Assembly: GCF_001021045.1 (NCBI RefSeq)
Contig: NZ_CP011545.1
Span: 1,054,001 to 1,118,000 of the forward strand
Length of the DNA stretch: 64,000 nucleotides
Source: Corynebacterium testudinoris
GTDB lineage: Bacteria; Actinomycetota; Actinomycetes; Mycobacteriales; Mycobacteriaceae
Direction: 5' to 3'
The notes under the pieces were generated by a model. The model did not search any database, was not told the DNA's origin, and saw only the letters and a list, made by a program, of their open reading frames with translations. This document shows, in pieces, positions 57,043 to 64,000 of the stretch. The position numbers and the translations under genes were made by a program. Position 1 is the first letter of the stretch. Each line of letters starts with the position of its first letter.

Positions 57043-59510
57043 CTCGCCGTTTCCTCTTCGCGCTGGGAGGCCGCCCACACCCGGATGGCCTCCATCGCGT
57101 CCTTGGCCTTGAGCTGGGGCAGATAGCAGCTGGACACCGCCAGGCCGATGGCCGGCAGCGAGAGTTCATCGCGGTAGCACAAGAACCACGAGTGGTGCTC
57201 GGGGTGGAACTTGTATTTTGAGGCGGCCAGGGAGCGGAAGCCGTAGAGCGGCTCCATGGTCTCGCCGACTTTGTCCAAGGTGACGTCGAGAAGCCCGCGG
57301 GACTCGGCCACCTCGGAGGTTGCCAGCGGGGCGCCGGAGAGCGAGATCCACTGGAGCCCTTCCGCCGCGGCAATGAGCAGGGCCTCGGCCAGCAGGTATT
57401 CGATGACGGGCCGGAAGCCCTCGGCATTGCGGCGCATCACATCGAGGGTGTAGCCGACCACGTGGCCCTTCTCGTAGACGGGCAGCCAGCTGGTAATGCC
57501 GTGGAGGGTGCCGTCCTCGCCCACGGCGAGCAACATCTTGGTCCCGTCGATTCCCAGCTCGGGGACTGCACCGAGCGTGAAGCCCATCTCGGGCAGGGAT
57601 TTTTCTGATACCCACTGCTCGGACAGCTCGATGATCTTCTCGCGCAGTTCCGGGCCCGCGTCCTCCCACGTTGTCCAGACGGTGGAGATGCCCTCTTTGG
57701 GCGCGCGGTTTCGGGCGGTGCGGATGTTCTGGAATTTCTTGCCCTTGAACTCGGTGTCGGCGGTGGACAGGATTGATTCCTCGGCCACGTGCACCTGTTG
57801 GAATCCGCGGGAGGAGCGCTCCTCGGCGAAATCGGCCGACACGGAGTACCAGGCGGGCTGCCAACCTTGGGAGGTGGCGAAGGTTTCGAATTGGTCCGCG
57901 ACCTCGTCCCGGTTGCCCTCGGCTCCGACGATGGGGCCGCCGACGGTCACCGCGATGCCGTTGTGCACCCGGTAGGCGACATAGCCGTCCTCGGCGAACC
58001 AGTATTGGTTGTTGTCCCACAGGGTCATCCAGGACAGGTGGTCGCCGGTGCCGGACTCGAGGATCTGCTGCGCGCGGGCCTGGTCAGCGGCGGTTGAGCG
58101 GTTGGGTACGCTCATGAGCAATCGGTAGAGCGCGTAGGCGGTGACCAGCCAGAATACGACCCCGACCCAGCTGTACAGCGCCCACGTGGCCGAGGTGGTG
58201 GGGATGAGATAGTAGGTGTAGAGCTGCCCCAGCGCCGGCGGGAGGAAGCGGTTGGGCAATTCCTCGAACGCGAGCGCCCAGGTCGCGGTCGTGTGGAAGC
58301 CGCCACGCAGCACCATGGCACCGATGAGCCAGGCCGCGGCAGTGAGCACCCAGGTGCCGACGACGAGGCCTGCACCGCGGGCGAGACGCGAGACGTCGAT
58401 ACGCACGGCGAACAGTCGACGGGTGAGGATGAGCAGGAGAGTGACCAGCAGCCACGGTGCCACGATGAGGAGCAGGTTGATAATGAGCAGGGCTCCGTCG
58501 GGCGCGTCGCTGAGCAGGTAGAGCTGGTTGAGGACGGCGAACATGGTGACCAGCTGGGCGGCGATGGACAGCCACCAAGCGAGGCGTCGTCCGCGCATGA
58601 GGCCAAGCGCGATGACGACCTGCAGGATCAGGGGCATGAGGTTGGCCAGCAGGGAACCGAAGCCGGATTGCTGGAGCATGAGGATGGCATCGGTGCATTC
58701 GCGGCTGCTGCTGTCCAACGCGCAGAGGAAGTAGGCCTGGTCCTCGGAGATGTCCGGCTGCCAGATGAAGGATGTCACTGCTGCGAACGGACCCTCCGCC
58801 CGGGGGTTGAGCCCGGCGAGGACGGGGCCGAGCGAGGCGGCGATGACGATGACGGTGACGAGGATGCGGCCCTCACGCAGGGAGACAGACATGGAGGGGC
58901 GGGTGCGGCCTTGGAACCATAGCCGCCCGGCGAGAATGCCGCCGATGGTGGCGATCCAGGCGACGACATCGGACAGCGTCCCGGTGAAGAGCAGCAAGGT
59001 GGTGGCGAGGGTGACCAGGATGAGCCGGGTGCGGCGGCGCCACAGCAGCGGCATAGCGCCCGAGGCGACGGCCAGGGTGCCGAAGATCCACGGGGAGGGG
59101 GAGAGGAACGTATCTTGCAGCAGCTCGGTACCCCAGTGGTTGAGGCCGGTGCTATCGATCGGGGCGGCAAGGACGACGCCCAGGGGGGTGGCGATGGCGT
59201 AGGACGCCAACGCCACGAGCGCGAAACGCCGGGTACCCAGGACCCGCTCGGCGGGCAGGGCGAAGGCGAGGATGCCCAAGGTGGCCAGCAGTGCCCCGCC
59301 GCGTGTCGACGCCGTCAATCCTGCCGTCAGCAGGTGCGTATCCAGAAGGTAGAGAGGTCGGCTGATGCCCAAGGTGGCCAGGAGATCATCGGTGTTGGGG
59401 CCGACCATCTCCCGGAGGATCCACAACACGGCCAGCAACAGAAGGCTCAGGGGGGCGAAGCGAAAGGTCTTTCCGACCTGACGGAGGGCATACTGCAGTT
59501 TTTCTTTCAT
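57039..59510 (-). CDS. Aminoacyl-phosphatidylglycerol synthase (MprF-like)
   Basis: An 823-residue bifunctional-type protein. The N-terminal about 500 residues contain many membrane segments, and the C-terminal part is a DUF2156 aminoacyltransferase domain (NNQYWFAEDGYVAYRV, LDVMRRNAEGFRPVIEYL, SKYKFHPEHHSWFLCY). It moves an amino acid from tRNA to phosphatidylglycerol, lowering membrane charge. In C. glutamicum the related enzyme makes alanyl-PG beside an esterase gene, the same pairing seen here, so alanine is the likely amino acid. The ATG at 59510 is preferred; a GTG at 59540 would overlap the esterase end. Confidence 0.84.
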   Translation of the reverse strand: MKEKLQYALRQVGKTFRFAPLSLLLLAVLWILREMVGPNTDDLLATLGISRPLYLLDTHLLTAGLTASTRGGALLATLGILAFALPAERVLGTRRFALVALASYAIATPLGVVLAAPIDSTGLNHWGTELLQDTFLSPSPWIFGTLAVASGAMPLLWRRRTRLILVTLATTLLLFTGTLSDVVAWIATIGGILAGRLWFQGRTRPSMSVSLREGRILVTVIVIAASLGPVLAGLNPRAEGPFAAVTSFIWQPDISEDQAYFLCALDSSSRECTDAILMLQQSGFGSLLANLMPLILQVVIALGLMRGRRLAWWLSIAAQLVTMFAVLNQLYLLSDAPDGALLIINLLLIVAPWLLVTLLLILTRRLFAVRIDVSRLARGAGLVVGTWVLTAAAWLIGAMVLRGGFHTTATWALAFEELPNRFLPPALGQLYTYYLIPTTSATWALYSWVGVVFWLVTAYALYRLLMSVPNRSTAADQARAQQILESGTGDHLSWMTLWDNNQYWFAEDGYVAYRVHNGIAVTVGGPIVGAEGNRDEVADQFETFATSQGWQPAWYSVSADFAEERSSRGFQQVHVAEESILSTADTEFKGKKFQNIRTARNRAPKEGISTVWTTWEDAGPELREKIIELSEQWVSEKSLPEMGFTLGAVPELGIDGTKMLLAVGEDGTLHGITSWLPVYEKGHVVGYTLDVMRRNAEGFRPVIEYLLAEALLIAAAEGLQWISLSGAPLATSEVAESRGLLDVTLDKVGETMEPLYGFRSLAASKYKFHPEHHSWFLCYRDELSLPAIGLAVSSCYLPQLKAKDAMEAIRVWAASQREEETAS

Positions 59511-59529
59511 ACCAGTTCGTCTCTCGGGG

Positions 59530-60738
59530 TTATAGGCCACCGCGCTGGGCGGCCCACTCGAAGGTCTCTACCAATGCCACGCGCCACACCTGATAGGAGT
59601 GTCCGCCGGGGACCGTCTCATACGTGGTGGTCATTCCGGCTTTCTGCGCGAGATCGTTGAGGTGCTGCAGGGCTTCCTCTGCGGATGGGTCATCCTCACC
59701 GGCGACGAAGCGGCCCTGAGTAGTGGGGTAGCGGTTGTTGGCCAGCAGGGTTGCCGGGTTAACGGCGTCGAAGGCGGCCTCGTCACCGCCGAACAGGGTG
59801 TCAATGGTTTGTTGGCGAGTCCCCAGCGACGGCTCGGCCTGGCCGGAAAAATCGAGGAAGGAGCCGTAAGAGTCGGGGTGATTGGTCACAATCTGCAAGG
59901 CACAGGTGCCGCCGTAGCTCAAGCCGCCGATGGTCCAGCGCGACTGGTCAGCGACGACGCGGAACTTCTCCTTGACCATCTGCGGAACCTCACTAGACAG
60001 GTAGGTGTCCACCTTGTCCTTGGGCCCATCCACGCAACCCGGATTGCCGGTGAGTGATCCGGTGGCATCGACACTGATGACGATGGGGGAGAGACCGTCA
60101 TGGGTGGACTGGTAGTCATCCGCGGTCTGCGAGGCCTCGCCCGCGCCGAACCATTGCGCCGGCTTGCCGGGATTACCCGCCAGAAGGACTAAAACGGGCA
60201 GCTCGCGGTCCGGCTTCGACCAATAGGCCGGCGGGACGTACGCCATGGCGTCGCGGGCGGCGAACCCGGGCGTGTGCATCGGCACAGTAACCAACGCACC
60301 GACTTCCCGGTCATTGACCGTGGGGGCAACCTGTTGGTTACGGAACTGATCGTAGGTCATCTCGACGGTCACGGGAATGGGATTGAGCGAGCGCAGCGTG
60401 GGGTACTGCTGGTAAATCACATTGGCCACCGCCCCGGCGTTGACCAGAGCAATGATCGCGAGAATACCCACCAGCCAGCGCCGCTGAACGATGGCGCACA
60501 CCAGGACAAAGACGGCCGCCGACCCCGCGACGTACACCACCGCCGGGACCTTGTCTGGGAACGGATGCCACAGCTTTTCCAAGACGAACCAGACGATGAC
60601 GCCGGTGAGGGCCGAACCGATGAGCGGATACCAGCGGGGCTTGCCCAACAGCGCAACCAGGGTGGTCACCACCGCGATGACCGCGATAAAGATTTGGGCA
60701 GTGGTGTCAGTTAGCGACACCAGAGGCAAGTGAATCAT
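59530..60738 (-). CDS. Membrane-anchored alpha/beta-hydrolase esterase
   Basis: A 402-residue protein with four N-terminal membrane segments (about 16-32, 37-55, 63-82, 88-106) and an extracytoplasmic esterase D-type domain. The catalytic triad is probably S274 (GGLSYGG), D349 or D350 (AGEDDPS) and H380 (PGGHSYQVW). It lies directly upstream of the aminoacyl-PG synthase on the same strand and may hydrolyse aminoacylated lipids. The ATG at 60738 is used because upstream open frame is rich in low-quality codons opposite the lipase gene. Confidence 0.8.
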   Translation of the reverse strand: MIHLPLVSLTDTTAQIFIAVIAVVTTLVALLGKPRWYPLIGSALTGVIVWFVLEKLWHPFPDKVPAVVYVAGSAAVFVLVCAIVQRRWLVGILAIIALVNAGAVANVIYQQYPTLRSLNPIPVTVEMTYDQFRNQQVAPTVNDREVGALVTVPMHTPGFAARDAMAYVPPAYWSKPDRELPVLVLLAGNPGKPAQWFGAGEASQTADDYQSTHDGLSPIVISVDATGSLTGNPGCVDGPKDKVDTYLSSEVPQMVKEKFRVVADQSRWTIGGLSYGGTCALQIVTNHPDSYGSFLDFSGQAEPSLGTRQQTIDTLFGGDEAAFDAVNPATLLANNRYPTTQGRFVAGEDDPSAEEALQHLNDLAQKAGMTTTYETVPGGHSYQVWRVALVETFEWAAQRGGL

Positions 60739-60828
60739 GGGCTTTAGTATGCGGCACCGAACATATTCCCGCGCTATCGACGGGCGAACTATCTGAAAAT
60801 TCTTAAGTTTTGAACAGGGAGCAAGGAC

Positions 60829-60834
60829 TACACT
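60829..60834 (+). promoter_or_regulatory. -10 hexamer of a leaderless gene
   Basis: TACACT ends 7 bases before the GTG of the lipase-like gene, so transcription would start at the first base of the GTG codon. The -35 region is poor, as is common in actinobacteria. No ribosome-binding site is present before the GTG. This fits a leaderless transcript. Confidence 0.55.
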
Positions 60835-60841
60835 CGCTCCC

Positions 60842-61465
60842 GTGCCTTCACTCTTGGGATTGGTCCCCCGGCTCTTGCCGCGACCCCGCGCGACGTCGGA
60901 CGGGGATCGCGTCGTGGTGTTATTACACGGCACCGGCTCCGAACCAGGTGTATTCCACAAGCTTGCCCGTGCCTTGCGCGCCCATGACATCCGCCCGCTT
61001 GCCCTGGCCTATGGCCGGCGCGGCACCGAAGACCTCGACCGCTCCGTGGAGGACATCGAACGTCAATTGCTCCAGATTGAGGCCCCGACCTTCGACATCG
61101 TCGGGCACTCTCTCGGTGGGTTGCTGGCCCTGAGGCTTGCGCACCGCCCCGCTCTGCGCGGCAGGATTGGAACGATCGTGGGCCTGGGCGCCGCCTGGCG
61201 CGGCGTTCCCGATCACGGGAGCCATCGCCTGACAAAAAAGGTGCTGGGCGAGTCCTTTGTCCAGGTCAAAACCGCTGAGCCTTTCCCCGCCGAGGTCCCG
61301 GAGGGAGTCACGATCGTCTCTATCGTCTCTGACGCGGACAAGGTCGTGCCCTCGTGGTCATCACGCCTGGGGCACGTCATTGAGCTCACCGGCGTCAGTC
61401 ACAGCCGCCTTCTGCATGAGGTCCCGGTCGTTTTGGCCTCACTCGGGGTGCGGGCGCGCCCCTGA
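60842..61465 (+). CDS. Lipase-like alpha/beta hydrolase
   Basis: A 207-residue single-domain hydrolase with oxyanion motif LLHGTGSEP, nucleophile Ser in VGHSLGG, Asp near SDADKVVPSW and His near TGVSHSRLL. The small size is usual for triacylglycerol-lipase-like proteins without lid. No signal peptide is present, so it is cytoplasmic. Substrate unknown. It overlaps the convergent spermidine-synthase-like gene by 27 bases. Confidence 0.82.
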   Translation: MPSLLGLVPRLLPRPRATSDGDRVVVLLHGTGSEPGVFHKLARALRAHDIRPLALAYGRRGTEDLDRSVEDIERQLLQIEAPTFDIVGHSLGGLLALRLAHRPALRGRIGTIVGLGAAWRGVPDHGSHRLTKKVLGESFVQVKTAEPFPAEVPEGVTIVSIVSDADKVVPSWSSRLGHVIELTGVSHSRLLHEVPVVLASLGVRARP

Positions 61466-62245
61466 GAAAAACGCCCTCGTCCACGCCTCGTCTTTGTACT
61501 GGGCGGGAACCGCGCCACCGAGCAGGCGCCGGGCCAGCGCCCCCTCCCCGGGAAGCTCCGCATCTGAGCCCAGCAAAATGATGTTGCCGTAGCGGCGGCC
61601 TTTGAGCATCGCCGGATCAGCGATGACGGCGACGTGCTCGAACACCTCCGCCATGCCCGCCAACTCCGCCTTCGCATTGCTCAAATCAGGATGGTCGCCG
61701 CAGTTGGCCACGTACAACCCACCTGCCGAAAGGGAGGTGTTGACGGCGCGGAAGAACGACGGCGTCGATAAGCTTTGTGGCGTGACGGCGCCGGAAAAGA
61801 CGTCCCGGATGATGATGTCCCGGCTGGCGGGATGAAACCCACGAGTAACCTCGCCGGCCTCACCGACGCGGATCTTCACCGTCGGGGCACGCGGGATGTC
61901 GAACCATTCGCGCACGTAAGCCGCCAATTTGGCATCGAGCTCCACCACCGTGTGCCGCGAGCTCGGCCACACATGCGCTAAGTAGCGGGCCATGGAGCAG
62001 GCCGCCCCACCAAGGTGCGTGACCCGGACCGAGGAAGGATCGGACACGACATCCTCGATGATCGCGGCCATCCACCGCATGTACTCGAAATCGAGCTGAT
62101 CAGGCCGGCCGATCTGAATATGCGATGACGGCACGCCGTTGACCATGAGGGTCCAGGCATCCGGGTAAAAGTCATCCGGCACCAACTCAGCCGTGCCGGT
62201 GGAGATCTCATAGCTCCCCGTCGGCTTGTTTCGCGTTCTGCCCAT
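61439..62245 (-). CDS. Spermidine-synthase-like protein
   Basis: A 268-residue protein of the spermidine/spermine synthase fold (HLGGAACSMARYLAHVWP, VVELDAKLAAYVREWF, IIRDVFSGAVTP). Polyamine-binding residues cannot be confirmed, and many actinobacterial members are of unknown role. The ATG at 62245 (MGRTRNKPTGSYEIS) lies 8 bases after a TAAACT candidate -10, so it may be leaderless or nearly so. The frame is open to 62443 but that part overlaps mnmA. Confidence 0.75.
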   Translation of the reverse strand: MGRTRNKPTGSYEISTGTAELVPDDFYPDAWTLMVNGVPSSHIQIGRPDQLDFEYMRWMAAIIEDVVSDPSSVRVTHLGGAACSMARYLAHVWPSSRHTVVELDAKLAAYVREWFDIPRAPTVKIRVGEAGEVTRGFHPASRDIIIRDVFSGAVTPQSLSTPSFFRAVNTSLSAGGLYVANCGDHPDLSNAKAELAGMAEVFEHVAVIADPAMLKGRRYGNIILLGSDAELPGEGALARRLLGGAVPAQYKDEAWTRAFFSGARPHPE

Positions 62246-62272
62246 GGCTGCCGAGTTTAGAGCAGGGAGTAT

Positions 62273-62278
62273 TACACT
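62273..62278 (+). promoter_or_regulatory. -10 hexamer of the mnmA promoter
   Basis: TACACT in the gap between the spermidine-synthase-like gene and mnmA is well placed for a transcript with a leader of about 53 bases. The -35 is not recognisable. It repeats the TACACT hexamer seen before rho and the lipase-like gene. Confidence 0.45.
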
Positions 62279-62337
62279 GTGGGATCTGTACTCGATAGCG
62301 GGCAGGAAAATAGGGCACGAATATACGGAAGGAAACA

Positions 62338-63411
62338 ATGCGCGTTCTGGTAGCGATGAGTGGCGGAGTCGATTCCTCGGTGGCCGCCGCCCGCATGGTG
62401 GAAGCGGGGCACGACGTCGTGGGCGTCCACCTCGCACTGTCACGCGATCCGCAGGCAGTGCGTGAATCCTCCCGTGGTTGCTGTTCGCTCGAGGATTCAG
62501 CCGATGCGCGCCGGGTGTGCGACAAGCTGGGTATCCCTTTCTATGTGTGGGACTTTTCCGATCGCTTCCAGGCCGACGTCATCGATGATTTCGTCGCCTC
62601 CTATGAGGTGGGGGAGACCCCGAACCCCTGCCTGCGCTGCAACGAGAAGATCAAGTTTGCCGCGCTCCTCGAACGGGGCTTGGCCTTGGGGTTTGATGCC
62701 GTGGCTACCGGCCACTACGCCTCCATCGATGCCGATGGTCACCTGCGCCGTTCCACCGATCCCGACAAGGATCAGTCCTATGTCCTTGGTGTGCTCACTC
62801 GCCACGAACTCGAGCATTGCCTCTTTCCCATCGGGGATACGCCCAAGCCGCTCATCCGCGAGGAGGCCGCCCGCCACGGCTTTTCCACGGCGTCGAAGCC
62901 CGATTCCTATGACATTTGCTTCATCCCCGACGGCAACACCCAAGCCTTCCTCGGCGCGCGCATCGGCGTTCGTCCCGGCCTCATCGTGGACACATCGGGA
63001 ACGCCGTTGAAGGAGCACGACGGCGCCTGGAACTACACCATCGGACAACGTAAGGGCCTTGACCTGCGCAACCCGGCCGACGATGGTCGCCCGCGTTACG
63101 TCACGGATATCGACGCCGCCACCGGCACCGTCACCGTCGGGCCCCGCGCCGCGCTTGCCGTCACCGGAATCACCGCCGACCGGCTCAAGGTGCTGCACCC
63201 GGCCATGACCGGATCCTTGGACGCGATCGTGCAGGTCCGGGCCCATGGTGGCATCGCTGCCTGCCGCGCCGTCATCGACGGCGACACCATGACGCTGACC
63301 TTGGACAGCCCGTTGCAGGGTGTTGCGCGCGGCCAGGCCGCAGTACTGTACCTGCCCGACCCGGACGGGGACATTGTCCTCGGGTCCGGAACGATCAGCG
63401 GCACCCGATGA
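62338..63411 (+). CDS. mnmA: tRNA-specific 2-thiouridylase MnmA
   Basis: Thiolates uridine 34 of tRNAs for Lys, Glu and Gln. The 357-residue protein has the PP-loop [12 protein letters not shown], the catalytic cysteines in TPNPCLRCN and [10 protein letters not shown], and GQRKGL. An AAGGA ribosome-binding site precedes the ATG. Sulfur probably comes from the cysteine desulfurase at 55930. Its stop overlaps the next gene as ATGA. Confidence 0.96.
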   Translation: MRVLVAMSGGVDSSVAAARMVEAGHDVVGVHLALSRDPQAVRESSRGCCSLEDSADARRVCDKLGIPFYVWDFSDRFQADVIDDFVASYEVGETPNPCLRCNEKIKFAALLERGLALGFDAVATGHYASIDADGHLRRSTDPDKDQSYVLGVLTRHELEHCLFPIGDTPKPLIREEAARHGFSTASKPDSYDICFIPDGNTQAFLGARIGVRPGLIVDTSGTPLKEHDGAWNYTIGQRKGLDLRNPADDGRPRYVTDIDAATGTVTVGPRAALAVTGITADRLKVLHPAMTGSLDAIVQVRAHGGIAACRAVIDGDTMTLTLDSPLQGVARGQAAVLYLPDPDGDIVLGSGTISGTR

Positions 63412-64000
63412 CCGCGTATGGCTTGGGCGTCCTCCCCGGCACCTCGCTTATCGACGCCGCCGATGTCATCATCTCCGAAACCGGCCAGCTTCCGCACATC
63501 CCCCAACTTCCCGCCCGCGGGATCAGCTCCGATGCGGTCGGCCGCACGGCCGCCCTGCTCGAATCAGTAAGCGTCGATCGGGGACCCCGCTCCTGGATCC
63601 TCACTGACCGCCCCCAGCTGCTCACCCGACGCGTCGAGGACCAACTATCCCGCGACCTCGATGGCTGCGAAGAGGCCTGGGGTACCACTCTGGAGACGGT
63701 CAAGGTGCAGGTCACAGGCCCCTGGACGTTGGCCGGTTCCATCGAATTGGCCAACGGTCACCGCGTGCTCACCGATGGCGGCGCTCTCCGCGATCTCGCG
63801 GATGCCCTCATCGAGGGAATTCGCACCCACATGGCCGATGTCCACCGTCGGTTCGGAGCCGAGGTCATCGTGCAGCTGGATGAGCCGTTGCTGCCGATTG
63901 TCAACGTCGGCATGCCCGGCGCTTCCGACTTCCACCCCGTCCGCCCCGTCCACGCCAAGGACCTCGCCGAGCTGCTGTCCCGAGTCGTGGGGGGAGTACC
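63408..64000 (+). CDS. MetE/UROD-like protein (3' end outside window)
   Basis: An ATG in the mnmA stop (ATGA) opens a frame of 197 codons to the edge with no stop. The sequence shows [13 protein letters not shown] and [12 protein letters not shown], which resemble the C-terminal domain of cobalamin-independent methionine synthase and its short relatives. It starts [19 protein letters not shown]. Corynebacteria carry a short MetE-like protein of unknown function after mnmA as I recall; the true length cannot be seen. Confidence 0.7.
   Translation, partial: MTAYGLGVLPGTSLIDAADVIISETGQLPHIPQLPARGISSDAVGRTAALLESVSVDRGPRSWILTDRPQLLTRRVEDQLSRDLDGCEEAWGTTLETVKVQVTGPWTLAGSIELANGHRVLTDGGALRDLADALIEGIRTHMADVHRRFGAEVIVQLDEPLLPIVNVGMPGASDFHPVRPVHAKDLAELLSRVVGGV

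Noticed and set aside
60739..60990. 84-codon N-terminal extension of the esterase
   Set aside because: It overlaps the divergent lipase-like gene and its promoter and shows no signal or family sequence; membrane segments follow MIHLPLV directly.

Overview
The window is a high-GC actinobacterial chromosome segment, almost certainly from a Corynebacterium. The gene order lysA-hom-thrB, arnR-narIJHGK-mog, rho-prfA-prmC-tsaC-wecA-atpIBEFHAGDC, DUF2550-nucS, glgB-glgE, etfBA-cysteine desulfurase-mnmA is, as I recall it, the C. glutamicum order with additions. The species cannot be fixed from the sequence alone. No rRNA, tRNA, CRISPR array, insertion sequence or prophage was seen; starts include ATG, GTG and TTG, and 1-4 base stop/start overlaps are common.

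Left part (1-26.6 kb): lysA, hom and thrB (aspartate-family amino acids) meet a large respiratory nitrogen-oxide and molybdenum island. On the minus strand run narK-narG-narH-narJ-narI, then a molybdate transporter (modA and a fused modB-modC), then the wHTH regulator arnR, so enzyme, metal uptake and repressor form one co-directional run. Next come mog, an orphan type III-like DNA methyltransferase, a DUF2249 protein, two polytopic NnrS-like/heme-copper-like membrane proteins, and a membrane-anchored copper nitrite reductase with an extra N-terminal cupredoxin domain. The pathway is nitrate import, reduction to nitrite, and probably reduction of nitrite to NO. The molybdopterin genes moaA-moeA-moaC-mobA and a fatty acyl-CoA ligase close the island. 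moaD and moaE and a nitric oxide reductase are not in the window.

Middle (26.6-43.5 kb): core genes. rho has a roughly 300-base leader with a hairpin and a small ORF overlapping the rho start. prfA, prmC, tsaC, wecA and atpI lead into the eight-gene F1Fo ATP synthase operon, which ends in a strong hairpin. Then come a DUF2550 protein, the mismatch endonuclease nucS, a small zinc-finger-like protein, a DUF77 protein and a thioredoxin-like/TPR protein.

Right part (43.5-64 kb): an accessory PTS module (EIICB, EIIA, BglG-type antiterminator, second EIIA) with a RAT-like RNA element in its leader; glycogen genes glgB and glgE; an ABC ATPase, a NUDIX protein and a THUMP-like methyltransferase; etfB-etfA-cysteine desulfurase; an aminoacyl-phosphatidylglycerol synthase with its neighbouring esterase; a small lipase-like protein; a spermidine-synthase-like protein; mnmA; and the start of a MetE-like protein cut by the window edge.

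The most interesting points are the nitrite-reductase membrane module with its palindromic divergent promoter, the orphan methyltransferase inside it, the candidate rho leader peptide, the glgB terminator embedded in the opposing EIIA coding sequence, and a repeated pattern of convergent genes whose stop codons share a tetranucleotide.
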